Assembly (NCBI GenBank): GCA_965119665.1
Contig: OZ221974.1
Location: forward strand, 248,001-312,000
Reading direction: 5' to 3'
From: Dialister sp900541485
GTDB taxonomy: Bacteria; Bacillota; Negativicutes; Veillonellales; Dialisteraceae
Length of the DNA: 64,000 nt
A model generated the notes under the pieces. That model worked only from the letters and a program-made list of their open reading frames with translations. It was not told the DNA's origin and searched no databases. Shown piece after piece: positions 16,608 to 25,371 of this stretch (position 1 is its first letter; each line of letters opens with the position of its first letter). The position numbers and the translations under genes were made by a program.

Positions 16608-17476
16608 TCCAGTTTCTTTCTGCAATATATTGCTCGTTCGACTCCACCATAATCTGTAATAATCTCAAAATCATCATACCAATCTGCCTTTTTTAGTATC
16701 TCAATAACGGATTCCTTTTGCCCTGCCCCAATTTCCATTGCCAAAAAACCTCCGGGCCTCAGATGAGCAGATGCTTTTTCCCCCAGAATTCTGTAAAAGT
16801 CCAATCCGTCATGTCCTCCGTCAAGAGCAATTCGGGGTTCATGCTTCACCTCTTCAGAAAGGCCGGAAATATCGCCGGATGGTATGTAAGGAGGATTGCT
16901 GACAATTCCATCAAAAACCTCATCTGCTTTAAGAGCATCTGTATAATTTCCCTGTCTCCACTCTACACGATCCTCAATTCCCAAGCGAACTCCATTATCT
17001 GCTGCAACACTTAAAGCATCTTGTGATATGTCTATACCTATTCCTCTGGCAGCTTTGCAATAGTACAAAAAACCGGCTAAAACAGCTCCACTACCTGTCC
17101 CCAAGTCTGCAATAAAAAGACTGGAATCATTTCTATGGTATTGAAGTACCTTTTCCACCCAAGTTTCCGTATCCGGTCGGGGAATCAAAACATGTTCATT
17201 TACATGAAGCGTAAATCCCATAAATTCTTTTTCTCCGATGATAGCTGCCGTCGAAAATCCATTTACTCTTTTTTGTATATGCTCTTTAAAAACGGATAAT
17301 TCATCCTTATTTAAAATTTGTTCAAAATCTGTATATAGATATATTCGTTTTTTTTTCAACACGTGTGCCAGTAACAGCTCCGCATCTAACCGAGGTGATT
17401 CTATTTTATGTTTTTTAAAATACCCCGTCGTCCAAAGCAAAATACTTTTAATCGTCCATATGGGATTAGCGCCCAT
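16604..17476 (-). CDS. prmC: Release factor glutamine N5-methyltransferase PrmC
   Basis: PrmC methylates the glutamine of the GGQ motif in release factors. The 290-residue protein has the N-terminal helical domain (LDAELLLAHVL), the SAM loop ADLGTGSGAV and the substrate-binding SNPPYIPSGD. It is encoded directly after its substrate prfA. Its ATG overlaps the end of prfA by 11 nt, with GGAAGGAG upstream. The sua5 gene follows with a 4-nt overlap. Confidence 0.96.
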   Translation of the reverse strand: MGANPIWTIKSILLWTTGYFKKHKIESPRLDAELLLAHVLKKKRIYLYTDFEQILNKDELSVFKEHIQKRVNGFSTAAIIGEKEFMGFTLHVNEHVLIPRPDTETWVEKVLQYHRNDSSLFIADLGTGSGAVLAGFLYYCKAARGIGIDISQDALSVAADNGVRLGIEDRVEWRQGNYTDALKADEVFDGIVSNPPYIPSGDISGLSEEVKHEPRIALDGGHDGLDFYRILGEKASAHLRPGGFLAMEIGAGQKESVIEILKKADWYDDFEIITDYGGVERAIYCRKKLE

Positions 17477-18548
17477 CAGCCTCTCCTTCCTTCATCCGTC
17501 TTTCCAAATCGGCTTCCACCAATGCATCTAAGATTGTTTCCATATTTCCGTTTAGGAAATCCTCTAATTGATAAAGGCTTACATTGACACGATGGTCCGT
17601 CACACGTCCCTGCGGAAAATTATAAGTACGAATACGCTCAGAGCGGTCTCCGGATCCCACTTGCCCTTTACGGTCTGCCGCTGTCTTATCAATAGATTCC
17701 CGCATTGCTTTATCGTATAAACGTGATTTTAAGATTTGTAGTGCTTTTTCTTTATTTTGCCGTTGGCTACGCTCATTTTGACACGTAACAACCATCCCTG
17801 ATGGCAAATGGGTGATACGAATTGCCGATGAAGTCTTATTAATATGCTGTCCGCCGGCACCGGAAGAACGGTATACATCTATACGCAAATCATCACGATT
17901 GATATCAATATCCACATCTTCTACTTCGGGAAGAACAGCAACAGTAACGGCAGAAGTGTGAACACGACCTTGGCTTTCTGTAGAAGGTATCCTCTGGACA
18001 CGATGCGTTCCGCTTTCAAACTTTAAAATAGAATAAGCATTTTTTCCATAAATCATACAGGTGACCTCTTTAAAACCACCTAAATCCGTTTCATTTGCAT
18101 CTGTTATTTCTGCTTTCCATCCTCTTTTTTCTGCAAACTTCAAATACATTTTTAATAAGTTTGATACGAAAAGGGCCGCTTCTTCTCCTCCCGTCCCCGC
18201 ACGAATTTCAAGAATAACATTTTTACCGTCATTCGGATCTTTAGGAATCAATAATCGATGAATGGCATTATCCAGTTCTATCTTTTTTTGTTCATTTTCT
18301 TTTAAATCTTCTTTAGCTAATTCATGCAGCTCTTCCTGGGATTTATCTTCAAGTACGGATAATGCCTCCTTACATGCAGCATCAGCTTCCTTATAACTTT
18401 TATAAAGATTTACAATTTCCCCAAGATCTGCATGCTCTTTTGATAAGGCTCTCCACTTGCTCTGATTAGATATCACAGACGGATCACTTAACTGATCTTC
18501 TAAACTCTGATATCTGGCTTCCATCGTATCCATTTTATTTACTTGCAT
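17466..18548 (-). CDS. prfA: Peptide chain release factor 1
   Basis: RF1 recognises UAA and UAG and triggers peptide release. The 360-residue protein has a helical domain 1, the catalytic GAGGQHINKTSSAIRITHLPSG loop and the codon-recognition region (HRVQRIPSTESQGRVHTSA). AGGAG lies 6 nt before the ATG. It heads the prfA-prmC-sua5 group. Confidence 0.98.
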   Translation of the reverse strand: MQVNKMDTMEARYQSLEDQLSDPSVISNQSKWRALSKEHADLGEIVNLYKSYKEADAACKEALSVLEDKSQEELHELAKEDLKENEQKKIELDNAIHRLLIPKDPNDGKNVILEIRAGTGGEEAALFVSNLLKMYLKFAEKRGWKAEITDANETDLGGFKEVTCMIYGKNAYSILKFESGTHRVQRIPSTESQGRVHTSAVTVAVLPEVEDVDIDINRDDLRIDVYRSSGAGGQHINKTSSAIRITHLPSGMVVTCQNERSQRQNKEKALQILKSRLYDKAMRESIDKTAADRKGQVGSGDRSERIRTYNFPQGRVTDHRVNVSLYQLEDFLNGNMETILDALVEADLERRMKEGEADGR

Positions 18549-18617
18549 AATTTACTCCTGTAACTTTATATTTATTTCCATAGAAAGAATCTATTTTTAA
18601 CAAGTATATCACAGACA

Positions 18618-18645
18618 ATAAAAAAACAGGGCTTTAACCCTGTCT
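18618..18645 (-). terminator. Terminator after rpmE
   Basis: A short GC-rich hairpin, CAGGG / CCCTG, is followed by seven T on the minus strand, directly after the rpmE stop. prfA starts 70 nt further on, so it needs read-through or its own promoter. TGATATACT at 18603-18611 is a possible extended -10. Confidence 0.8.
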
Positions 18646-18647
18646 TT

Positions 18648-18902
18648 CTATTCTTCTGATTGTTTGCCGTACCGTTTATTAAATTTCTCAATACGTCCAC
18701 GAGCTTTACCAAAACGTTGCTGCCCCGTATAGAAGGGATGGGATTTACTGCTGATATCAATATTAATCAGCGGGTATTCATTACCGTCCTCCCACTTTAC
18801 AGTTTGATTAGATGTTGCTGTAGAACGAGTCAGGAAAGAATAATCAGCACCGATGTCGCGGAACACGACTGGATGGTAATCCGGATGAAGTTCCTTTTTC
18901 AA
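18648..18902 (-). CDS. rpmE2: Ribosomal protein bL31, zinc-independent type B
   Basis: This is an 84-residue bL31 of the type B form. HPDYHPVVF, SNQTVKWEDGNEYPLI and SSKSHPFYTGQQRF are typical of L31B. The CxxC zinc ligands of type A are absent, so the protein needs no zinc. I chose the TTG at 18902, giving MKKELHPDY as in the family, with GAGGTG 6 nt upstream. The GTG three codons earlier overlaps that ribosome binding site and is less likely. Confidence 0.92.
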   Translation of the reverse strand: MKKELHPDYHPVVFRDIGADYSFLTRSTATSNQTVKWEDGNEYPLINIDISSKSHPFYTGQQRFGKARGRIEKFNKRYGKQSEE

Positions 18903-18942
18903 TTGTTGCACCTCATTTCACTGTTATAGATAATTCTTTGCT

Positions 18943-18971
18943 ATTATACCAAATGGGAATAACGAATGCAA
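18943..18971 (-). promoter_or_regulatory. Promoter of rpmE
   Basis: -35 TTGCAT lies at 18966-18971, then a 17-bp spacer and the extended -10 TGGTATAAT, with TATAAT at 18943-18948. Confidence 0.75.
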
Positions 18972-18988
18972 GAAAAATAAATGTAATC

Positions 18989-19345
18989 TTATTTATCTGA
19001 AGATTTACTATCTAAATCTTGTTTCGTTAAAATATCATTTAATTCTTTTTTAAATGTGTCTTTTTGATGATAGCCTATAATACGTCCCATTTCATTTCCA
19101 TTCTCAAAAACAATATATGTTGGGACTCCTTGTAATCGAAGAGACTTGGCAAGATCTTCCATTTCATCTATATCAACCATATAAAAGGGAATCTCATTTT
19201 GAAATTCTTCTGACATGTTTTCTACAGTTTTATGCATCGCTTTACATTGTCTGCACCAGGATGCATGAAAAGCTAAAAGAAACCACCCTTTTCTCCCAGT
19301 TATATAATCATCCAATTCTTTCTCGTTATGGATTTCTATAATCAT
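18989..19345 (-). CDS. Thioredoxin-like protein
   Basis: This 118-residue single-domain thioredoxin fold has no signal peptide, so it is probably cytoplasmic. The redox motif is WCRQC (about residues 30-34) in FHASWCRQCKAM. The cis-proline is in GVPTY. WCRQC differs from the classical WCGPC, so its redox partner and potential may differ from a housekeeping thioredoxin. It follows rng by 19 nt, behind AAGGAG, at the end of the shape/rng operon. Confidence 0.88.
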   Translation of the reverse strand: MIIEIHNEKELDDYITGRKGWFLLAFHASWCRQCKAMHKTVENMSEEFQNEIPFYMVDIDEMEDLAKSLRLQGVPTYIVFENGNEMGRIIGYHQKDTFKKELNDILTKQDLDSKSSDK

Positions 19346-19364
19346 ATTTGCTCCTTTTTAATAA

Positions 19365-20780
19365 TTACCCATTTGTTAAAATACTATATACTTCTCTATT
19401 TTGATGATTATTTACCTCAATTTTTATATCACCATGAAAAAACTCTTTTATATGCTTTTGTTCTTCCTCTTTTCCTAATTCTGCAGCTACATCAGGATGG
19501 CAAAAAACTACTAGGCTGTCATTCTTTCCCGCTCGACTTATATGGACCAGATCTTCGCAAATTTTTCTCATGATAGCTTTTACAGACTTGATATAACCGG
19601 TTCCTTTACAAATTGGGCAAATATCAGAATTACGTTGCCATAAGCTATGATGTGATCTCTTTCGCGTCATCTCCACAAGGCCGAGGGACGTCATTCCGCA
19701 AACCACTGTTTTTTCACTGTCTTTTAAAGCTTCTTTCCGTAAAAGATTGACAAGATTTTTTTTATATGACTCTTTTTTCATGTCAATAAAATCAATTAAT
19801 ATCATTCCTCCAATCCCACGAAGTCTGATTTGTCTTGAAATTTCCTTGGCTGCCTCACAGTTAATAAGATAAACCATTTCTTCATGAGGCATTTTTTTTG
19901 CCTTAAACGCGCCTGAATTTACATCAATAACCGTTAACGCTTCTGTATGATCAATGATGATAAACCCACCTGATGGTAAATCGACTTGACGACGAAACAA
20001 TTGGTCTATCTCTGCCGTTACTCCCTCTGCTTCCAACAAAGGTTGTTTCCCTCTATATAGGCAGATTTTAACAAAATCACTTATGTTTTCTTCTCTAATA
20101 ATCCCCTTAAGTCGTTTGTAAATATCTTCACTGTCAGTAATAAATACTTCTGACTGATTCTTCCAAAAATCTCTGATGGCTTTGACTACGATATCGCTGT
20201 CCCGATAAAGCAAGGCAGGTCCCTTTGCCACATGAAAGTGTTTTTTTACCGTTTCTAATTTTTTTACTGACTGTTTTATATCATTAGAAAAAATATTTTT
20301 GCCAGCATTTTCTGCCGCTGTCCGTATGACAAGACCTAAATCGGACGGGCAAATTTCCCTGGCAAGCGTTCGCAATAATTCGCGTTTATTTTCATTCTTT
20401 ATTTTTTTTGAGACACCAATATAATCCGTTCCTTCCAATAACACCGTGTACGTCCCGGAGATATTTATTTTTTCTGTAACCAAAGGACCTTTTAATTCCG
20501 TACTGTCTTTTATCACTTGAATAAGTAATGGCATTCCTTCCGTAAGAGGTTCCTTCCGAGGAAGTAAATCTTTTGTACGTAAAAAAGCATTTTTACCAAT
20601 ACCGATGTCCAGAAAAAATCCTTTTACAGAAGGCACTACATTTTTTACAATTCCTTTATATATCCGGCCCACTAAATCTACATTATCAAAATATTCTATT
20701 TTTAACTCATCCAGTTTCCCGTCACGCAAAACTGCAAGAACTGTTTCTTCATGCTTGGCAGAGAGCAGAATCCGTTCCAT
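19365..20780 (-). CDS. rng: Ribonuclease E/G family endoribonuclease
   Basis: This 471-residue protein has the RNase G size, without the long RNase E scaffold. An S1-like RNA-binding domain lies at about residues 35-120 (VGRIYKGIVKNVVPSVKGFFLDIG). The catalytic DNase I-like domain carries the metal-binding part (LTVIDVNSGAF, MILIDFIDM). The zinc-link CPICKGTG lies near residues 385-395. It acts in mRNA and 5S/16S rRNA processing. It lies after the two radical SAM-related genes. In many Firmicutes rng is next to rplU; here it is 17 kb away. Confidence 0.94.
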   Translation of the reverse strand: MERILLSAKHEETVLAVLRDGKLDELKIEYFDNVDLVGRIYKGIVKNVVPSVKGFFLDIGIGKNAFLRTKDLLPRKEPLTEGMPLLIQVIKDSTELKGPLVTEKINISGTYTVLLEGTDYIGVSKKIKNENKRELLRTLAREICPSDLGLVIRTAAENAGKNIFSNDIKQSVKKLETVKKHFHVAKGPALLYRDSDIVVKAIRDFWKNQSEVFITDSEDIYKRLKGIIREENISDFVKICLYRGKQPLLEAEGVTAEIDQLFRRQVDLPSGGFIIIDHTEALTVIDVNSGAFKAKKMPHEEMVYLINCEAAKEISRQIRLRGIGGMILIDFIDMKKESYKKNLVNLLRKEALKDSEKTVVCGMTSLGLVEMTRKRSHHSLWQRNSDICPICKGTGYIKSVKAIMRKICEDLVHISRAGKNDSLVVFCHPDVAAELGKEEEQKHIKEFFHGDIKIEVNNHQNREVYSILTNG

Positions 20781-20813
20781 AACATCACCATTTTAATATA
20801 AAATTAAATTGCA

Positions 20814-21518
20814 TTACATTGTTTTGGAAAAAGGTGTTATTCTTTTTCCGTTTTCTATCCGATAAGTACCTACCCTTGAACAGATAAATTGATCCGGCCA
20901 CCAAGGCATATTAAATGACTCTGCTAAAAGTTTCCAGATATCTTTAGGCTGTACTGTCCCGTTTTGAGACCGTATCAATGAAAAGGAAAGATATGCCCTG
21001 TTGTTTTTTATACTAACATGTATAGGTTCCACAATCATTGGTTTTACATCGAGTTCTCTTACCTTTTTAGGTGTTACGCGTGTATAAATAAAAGACTCCA
21101 GTTTATTAAACTTATCAATATTTTCTTGCAACATAGAAATATTATTTTCACCTGTTAGAGGTCCTTCCATTTCATATACATCTTCATTAAAAAATGTAAC
21201 AAGTTTTTCTGCTCCTTGTTCCGCTTCTTTTATATCAAGAATACTGATTCCATCAGGCAACTGGGCTGAAAGCATTTCTTTCACCTGACTGCAGGATATC
21301 TCTTTTTCAAGACGTATTTCCATATACAACGGGCTTGCACTAACTCCAACCCCAAGTGCTGCGTCAAAAGCAATTTTCATATGCGGATTAAATCCTTCAG
21401 AGAAGGCTATAGGAATATCGGCTCGAACGATAGCTCTTTCCATCGCCCGCAATAAATCAAGATGACCCAAAAAACGAAGTTTATCTCCTTTGCTTATAGA
21501 TAAAAACATTCTTTTCAC
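20814..21518 (-). CDS. TIGR03936 family radical SAM-linked protein
   Basis: This protein of about 234 residues belongs to a family (DUF2344) always found beside, or fused to, the TIGR03960 radical SAM protein. Typical stretches are LRFLGHLDLLRAMERAI, PIAFSEGFNPHMKIAF and LGVGVSASPLYMEI. It has no CxxxCxxC of its own. The GTG at 21518 has GGGGAGGAT 7-8 nt upstream. An ATG three codons later is the alternative. It overlaps the end of the radical SAM gene by 38 nt. Its molecular function is not established; a role in tRNA or ribosome-linked chemistry is often supposed because rng follows. Confidence 0.88.
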   Translation of the reverse strand: MKRMFLSISKGDKLRFLGHLDLLRAMERAIVRADIPIAFSEGFNPHMKIAFDAALGVGVSASPLYMEIRLEKEISCSQVKEMLSAQLPDGISILDIKEAEQGAEKLVTFFNEDVYEMEGPLTGENNISMLQENIDKFNKLESFIYTRVTPKKVRELDVKPMIVEPIHVSIKNNRAYLSFSLIRSQNGTVQPKDIWKLLAESFNMPWWPDQFICSRVGTYRIENGKRITPFSKTM

Positions 21519-23379
21519 AAGAGGTATCCTCCCCATAATCAATTAAATCCACACTCAAAGCCGGGCAAACAGCACAACCATTACATGGTAAATGACGACA
21601 ATCACTCGTTAAAGCTGCATTTTGAGCCATTCTCCATTCTTTTCTTAAATAGTCTTTTGTAACACCGCAATCAATATGATCCCACGGTTCCGGTTCATAT
21701 TCATCTCTTTCCCGACTCGTGTAATCATCCGGATTTATCCCACATTCTTCAAATGATTCCATCCAGCGGTCATAATCAAAAAATTCTGTCCAACTATCAT
21801 AAGTACTGCCTTTTTTCCATGCAGTATAAATAACTTTTCCTATTCTTCGATCCCCTCTTGCAAGAACTGCTTCCAGATATCCGGTTTTCGCATCATGATA
21901 AGCATATTTGATATGTTTGTCTTTAAATAAGCCTTTCAGATATTGTTGTTTCCTCTCTATTTCTTTCACACTGCACTGTGGCATCCATTGAAAAGGTGTA
22001 AAAGGTTTCGGCACAAAACTTGATACGCTGACTGTAATATGGCAATCTCTTTTCTTTCTGATTTCATAATATAAATTCCTGATTTTATTTGCCAAGTCAG
22101 CAATTCCTTTTAAGTCTTCATCTGTCTCTGTCGGGAGACCCATCATAAAATAAAGCTTTACTTTGCTCCATCCATTTTTAAAGGCATTCTGGCAAGCACT
22201 CATTATATCTTTTTCAGAAACACCTTTATTAATTACATCTCTGAGACGTTGTGTTCCTGCCTCCGGCGCTAATGTCAACCCGCTCTTTCTAACCTGTTGC
22301 ACTTTTTTGGCAATATCAACAGAAAAGCTATCTACTCGCAAAGATGGTAAACTAATACTCACTCTTTTATCTTTAAAATTTTCCAACAAATGATCAACCA
22401 GCTCCGGCAGCTTAGAATAATCAGCTGAGGATAATGACATCAAAGAAACTTCATTGTATCCGGTATTTCTTATTAACACTTCTGCAATTTCCTGCAAGCG
22501 TTGTTCACTTTTTTCCCTTACCGGTCTGTAAATCATGCCTGCCTGACAAAAACGACAACCTCTACTACAACCGCGGAACATCTCGAGAACTGCTCTGTCA
22601 TGAACAATTTCTATATGGGGAAGAATCGGCTTATCATCGATATATACATTCTCTACATCTTTTATAACTCGTTTAGATATAGGAAACTGCAGTTCTTTAA
22701 AGAGGGGACTGATTGATCTAAACTGTCCATTATCATAATAAGATACTTTGTATAAAGATGGTACATAACAGCCTTTAATCGATCCCATTTTTCTTATAAG
22801 AGCGGTGCGTCCTCCCGGCTTCCCAGCTTCTTTCCATGACTTAATGACGTCCAGCATTTCTTGGATAGATTCTTCTGCTTCACCTATGAAAAAGACATCA
22901 ATAAAATCACACATCGGTTCGGCATTATAAACACAGGGCCCTCCGCAAACCACCAACGGATCGCTATCTGTCCGCTCGTCTGCATGAACGGGAATGCCTG
23001 CCAAATCAATCATGTTCAGCACATTGGTATAACTCATTTCATAAGGCATCGTAAATCCGAATACGTCAAAATCCCTGACCGGGCACTGGTTTTCCAGAGA
23101 AAATAAGGGGATTTGTTTTTGTCGCATCATCTTCTCCATATCTACCCATGGAGCATATACACGTTCAGCTAAAGCATCCTTTCTTTTATTAATAACGCTA
23201 TATATAATTTTAAGTCCTAGGTGACTCATGGCCACCTCATAGACATCCGGAAACGCCAATGCCACTTTCACATCTGTAGAATCATGATTCTTTACAATGC
23301 TATTCCATTCTCCGCCAATGTAACGTGCAGGTTTTTGTATACTCATCAGCCAAACAGGGTCTATTTTTACTCGATTCAT
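21481..23379 (-). CDS. TIGR03960 family B12-binding radical SAM protein
   Basis: This is a 632-residue protein. An N-terminal B12-binding-like domain (ALAFPDVYEVAMSHLGLKIIY and GGPCVYNAEP, about residues 35-180) is followed by a radical SAM domain. That domain has the cluster motif RGCSRGCRFCQAG near residues 270-281 and TLAPEAGTQRLRDVIN. A C-terminal region has several Cys (CRHLPCNGCAVCPAL). The family has no settled function. I chose the ATG at 23379, behind GGGGG. It sits between rodA and its partner gene (20814-21518). Confidence 0.92.
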   Translation of the reverse strand: MNRVKIDPVWLMSIQKPARYIGGEWNSIVKNHDSTDVKVALAFPDVYEVAMSHLGLKIIYSVINKRKDALAERVYAPWVDMEKMMRQKQIPLFSLENQCPVRDFDVFGFTMPYEMSYTNVLNMIDLAGIPVHADERTDSDPLVVCGGPCVYNAEPMCDFIDVFFIGEAEESIQEMLDVIKSWKEAGKPGGRTALIRKMGSIKGCYVPSLYKVSYYDNGQFRSISPLFKELQFPISKRVIKDVENVYIDDKPILPHIEIVHDRAVLEMFRGCSRGCRFCQAGMIYRPVREKSEQRLQEIAEVLIRNTGYNEVSLMSLSSADYSKLPELVDHLLENFKDKRVSISLPSLRVDSFSVDIAKKVQQVRKSGLTLAPEAGTQRLRDVINKGVSEKDIMSACQNAFKNGWSKVKLYFMMGLPTETDEDLKGIADLANKIRNLYYEIRKKRDCHITVSVSSFVPKPFTPFQWMPQCSVKEIERKQQYLKGLFKDKHIKYAYHDAKTGYLEAVLARGDRRIGKVIYTAWKKGSTYDSWTEFFDYDRWMESFEECGINPDDYTSRERDEYEPEPWDHIDCGVTKDYLRKEWRMAQNAALTSDCRHLPCNGCAVCPALSVDLIDYGEDTSCEKNVFIYKQRR

Positions 23380-23398
23380 CAATTAACCCCCAACAAAT

Positions 23399-24514
23399 TC
23401 AATCAAACATTAGTTTTTTGCGTCTCAGATATATGTTCATTAAAATTCCGGCGCAAAACAAATTCATCAGCAAAGCACTTCCGCCATAACTCATAAATGG
23501 TAATGGAATGCCGGTAACAGGCATGATCCCCAATGTCATTCCTACGTTAATAAATACTTGGAAAAGCCACATAGAGAAAATGCCTGCCGCAAGCAGACCG
23601 CCAAAAGAATCATTGGCTGATTTGGAAATAATTAAAGCTCGATAAAATAATAGAAAATAAAGAAATAAAACAAATATAGCACCAACAAATCCAAGCTCTT
23701 CCCCAACCACTGAAAAAATAAAATCTGTATGGTTTTCAGGTAAAAAGTTCAATTGGCTTTGTGTGCCTGCAAACAGTCCCTGTCCTATAAATCCGCCATT
23801 ACCAATAGAAATCTTAGATTGAATTACGTGGTAACCCGATCCAAAAGGATCGACATTAGGATTAATTAAAACCATCAAACGCATTTTTTGATAGTCATGT
23901 AAGACTAAAAACCAGAGAACAGGGAAAATGGCAACCAGCCCCAAAAACGCTTGCTTTACCAGTTTCATTCGTAAACCGCAAACATAAAGCATTCCAAAAG
24001 TGATTGCGGCAAATACAAGACTTGTTCCTAAATCGGGCTGAATAAAAATTAAAACTGTAGGCAAAATCATAAGTCCGGCCACCGGCAATAAGCTTTTCCA
24101 TGTCGTATATTCCCGGTTTTTATTAGATAATAATCGTGCCAGACAGATAATCATAAAAAGCTTTGAAAATTCCGACGGTTGCAATGTAAACGGTCCGAGT
24201 TGAATCCATCGTTGTGCACCTAATGCGCTGGTTCCTGCAAATTTAACAATTAATAAAAATAAAGCATTGATGATAAATAAAGCAGGTGCCCATTTATAAA
24301 GAGCCCTATAATCATACTTCATCGCCATCCCGGAAATCAGTATGCCTAGGATAAAAAAGAAACCCTGTTTTATTATAAAATCATAACGCCCCGGATATCC
24401 TTCTATATTTGCATGGGTAGCACTGCCTATAATCATTAAACAAATTACTCCAAGCCCTAATACAGTAAGAAAAAGCGTGCTGTCTATTTTTCTCCAATAG
24501 CGTATTAAACCCAT
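23399..24514 (-). CDS. rodA: Rod shape-determining glycan polymerase RodA
   Basis: This SEDS-family membrane protein polymerises lipid II into glycan strands in the elongation machinery. It has 371 residues and about ten membrane segments. Conserved stretches are TLQPSEFSKLFMI, IQPDLGTSLVF, NFLPENHTDFIFSVVGEELGF and the C-terminal GIPLPFMSYGGSALL. It follows its partner PBP2 (mrdA), with only the minD gene between. AGGAG lies 6 nt before the ATG, inside the end of minD. Confidence 0.95.
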   Translation of the reverse strand: MGLIRYWRKIDSTLFLTVLGLGVICLMIIGSATHANIEGYPGRYDFIIKQGFFFILGILISGMAMKYDYRALYKWAPALFIINALFLLIVKFAGTSALGAQRWIQLGPFTLQPSEFSKLFMIICLARLLSNKNREYTTWKSLLPVAGLMILPTVLIFIQPDLGTSLVFAAITFGMLYVCGLRMKLVKQAFLGLVAIFPVLWFLVLHDYQKMRLMVLINPNVDPFGSGYHVIQSKISIGNGGFIGQGLFAGTQSQLNFLPENHTDFIFSVVGEELGFVGAIFVLFLYFLLFYRALIISKSANDSFGGLLAAGIFSMWLFQVFINVGMTLGIMPVTGIPLPFMSYGGSALLMNLFCAGILMNIYLRRKKLMFD

Positions 24515-24516
24515 AA

Positions 24517-25371
24517 TTATCTCCTACGGCGCCATTTATACGCCATACGCTTCCGATTCCACATATTTTTTATTTTTTTCATCTGTTCATCCGGATTTTC
24601 ATCTGCTGATTTATTTTCTTTATCTGCTAAGTGCAGAATACTATCCCACTTTGTTATAGGATAGGTTCTATGATTTAATATTGTATTTAATACACTAATC
24701 ATCGCCTGCCCGAAAGCACTATTTTCCTGATAATTTTTCAAATTCCCGTTATGACCTAATCTATCAATCTCTTTAGAATAAGGAATAACTCCTCCGAATA
24801 AATCCTCGTCAATTGTTTCCAGCATATCATGAAATCCTATTTTTGTATCATCTTTTTCCGCAAACTGATTTAATACCATAAACGTTGATAAATCAGACGG
24901 CAAAAATGAATACATCTTTTCTGCACTTCTCTTAGATGCCCATGATGATGTGATGACGATTAAAGATATATCTGATATATTTCCGATAAAACGAATCTCT
25001 CCTCCTAAACCGGCCGGGCAATCTATAAGAATATAATCATAGTAACATCCAATATCCTCTAATACTGTTTCTATAGCTGCAGTCGAAATATTTTCCCAAG
25101 TTTCGGCTTGTGTTGCAGCAAGGAAATCCAAATTATCTTGAATGGGAATAACAGCTTCTTTGGTAAAACATTTCCCCTGTGCCAATTCCCAAACATGATA
25201 AAAACAGTCATTCTCTATTCCAAAAACAAGATCCAGACTTCGAAGACCCATATCGCCGTCAATTAAAAGAACCTTTTTCCCTTTACGGGCAAGTAATAGT
25301 CCGATAGCACCAGTAATTAAGGTTTTACCTACTCCGCCTTTACCTGAAAGTACAGAAATAATTTGTGCCAT
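24517..25371 (-). CDS. minD: MinD-like ATPase
   Basis: This 284-residue ParA/MinD ATPase carries the deviant Walker A SGKGGVGKT (near residues 9-17). The MinD hallmarks GLRSLDLVFGIEN and DYILIDCPAGLG are present. MinD normally recruits MinC to block division at poles and is cycled by MinE or MinJ. The C-terminus ends in a very basic stretch (MWNRKRMAYKWRRRR), in the place of the membrane-targeting helix. It starts immediately after the mrdA stop and ends 2 nt before rodA. No minC or minE gene is in this operon or elsewhere in the window. Confidence 0.87.
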   Translation of the reverse strand: MAQIISVLSGKGGVGKTLITGAIGLLLARKGKKVLLIDGDMGLRSLDLVFGIENDCFYHVWELAQGKCFTKEAVIPIQDNLDFLAATQAETWENISTAAIETVLEDIGCYYDYILIDCPAGLGGEIRFIGNISDISLIVITSSWASKRSAEKMYSFLPSDLSTFMVLNQFAEKDDTKIGFHDMLETIDEDLFGGVIPYSKEIDRLGHNGNLKNYQENSAFGQAMISVLNTILNHRTYPITKWDSILHLADKENKSADENPDEQMKKIKNMWNRKRMAYKWRRRR

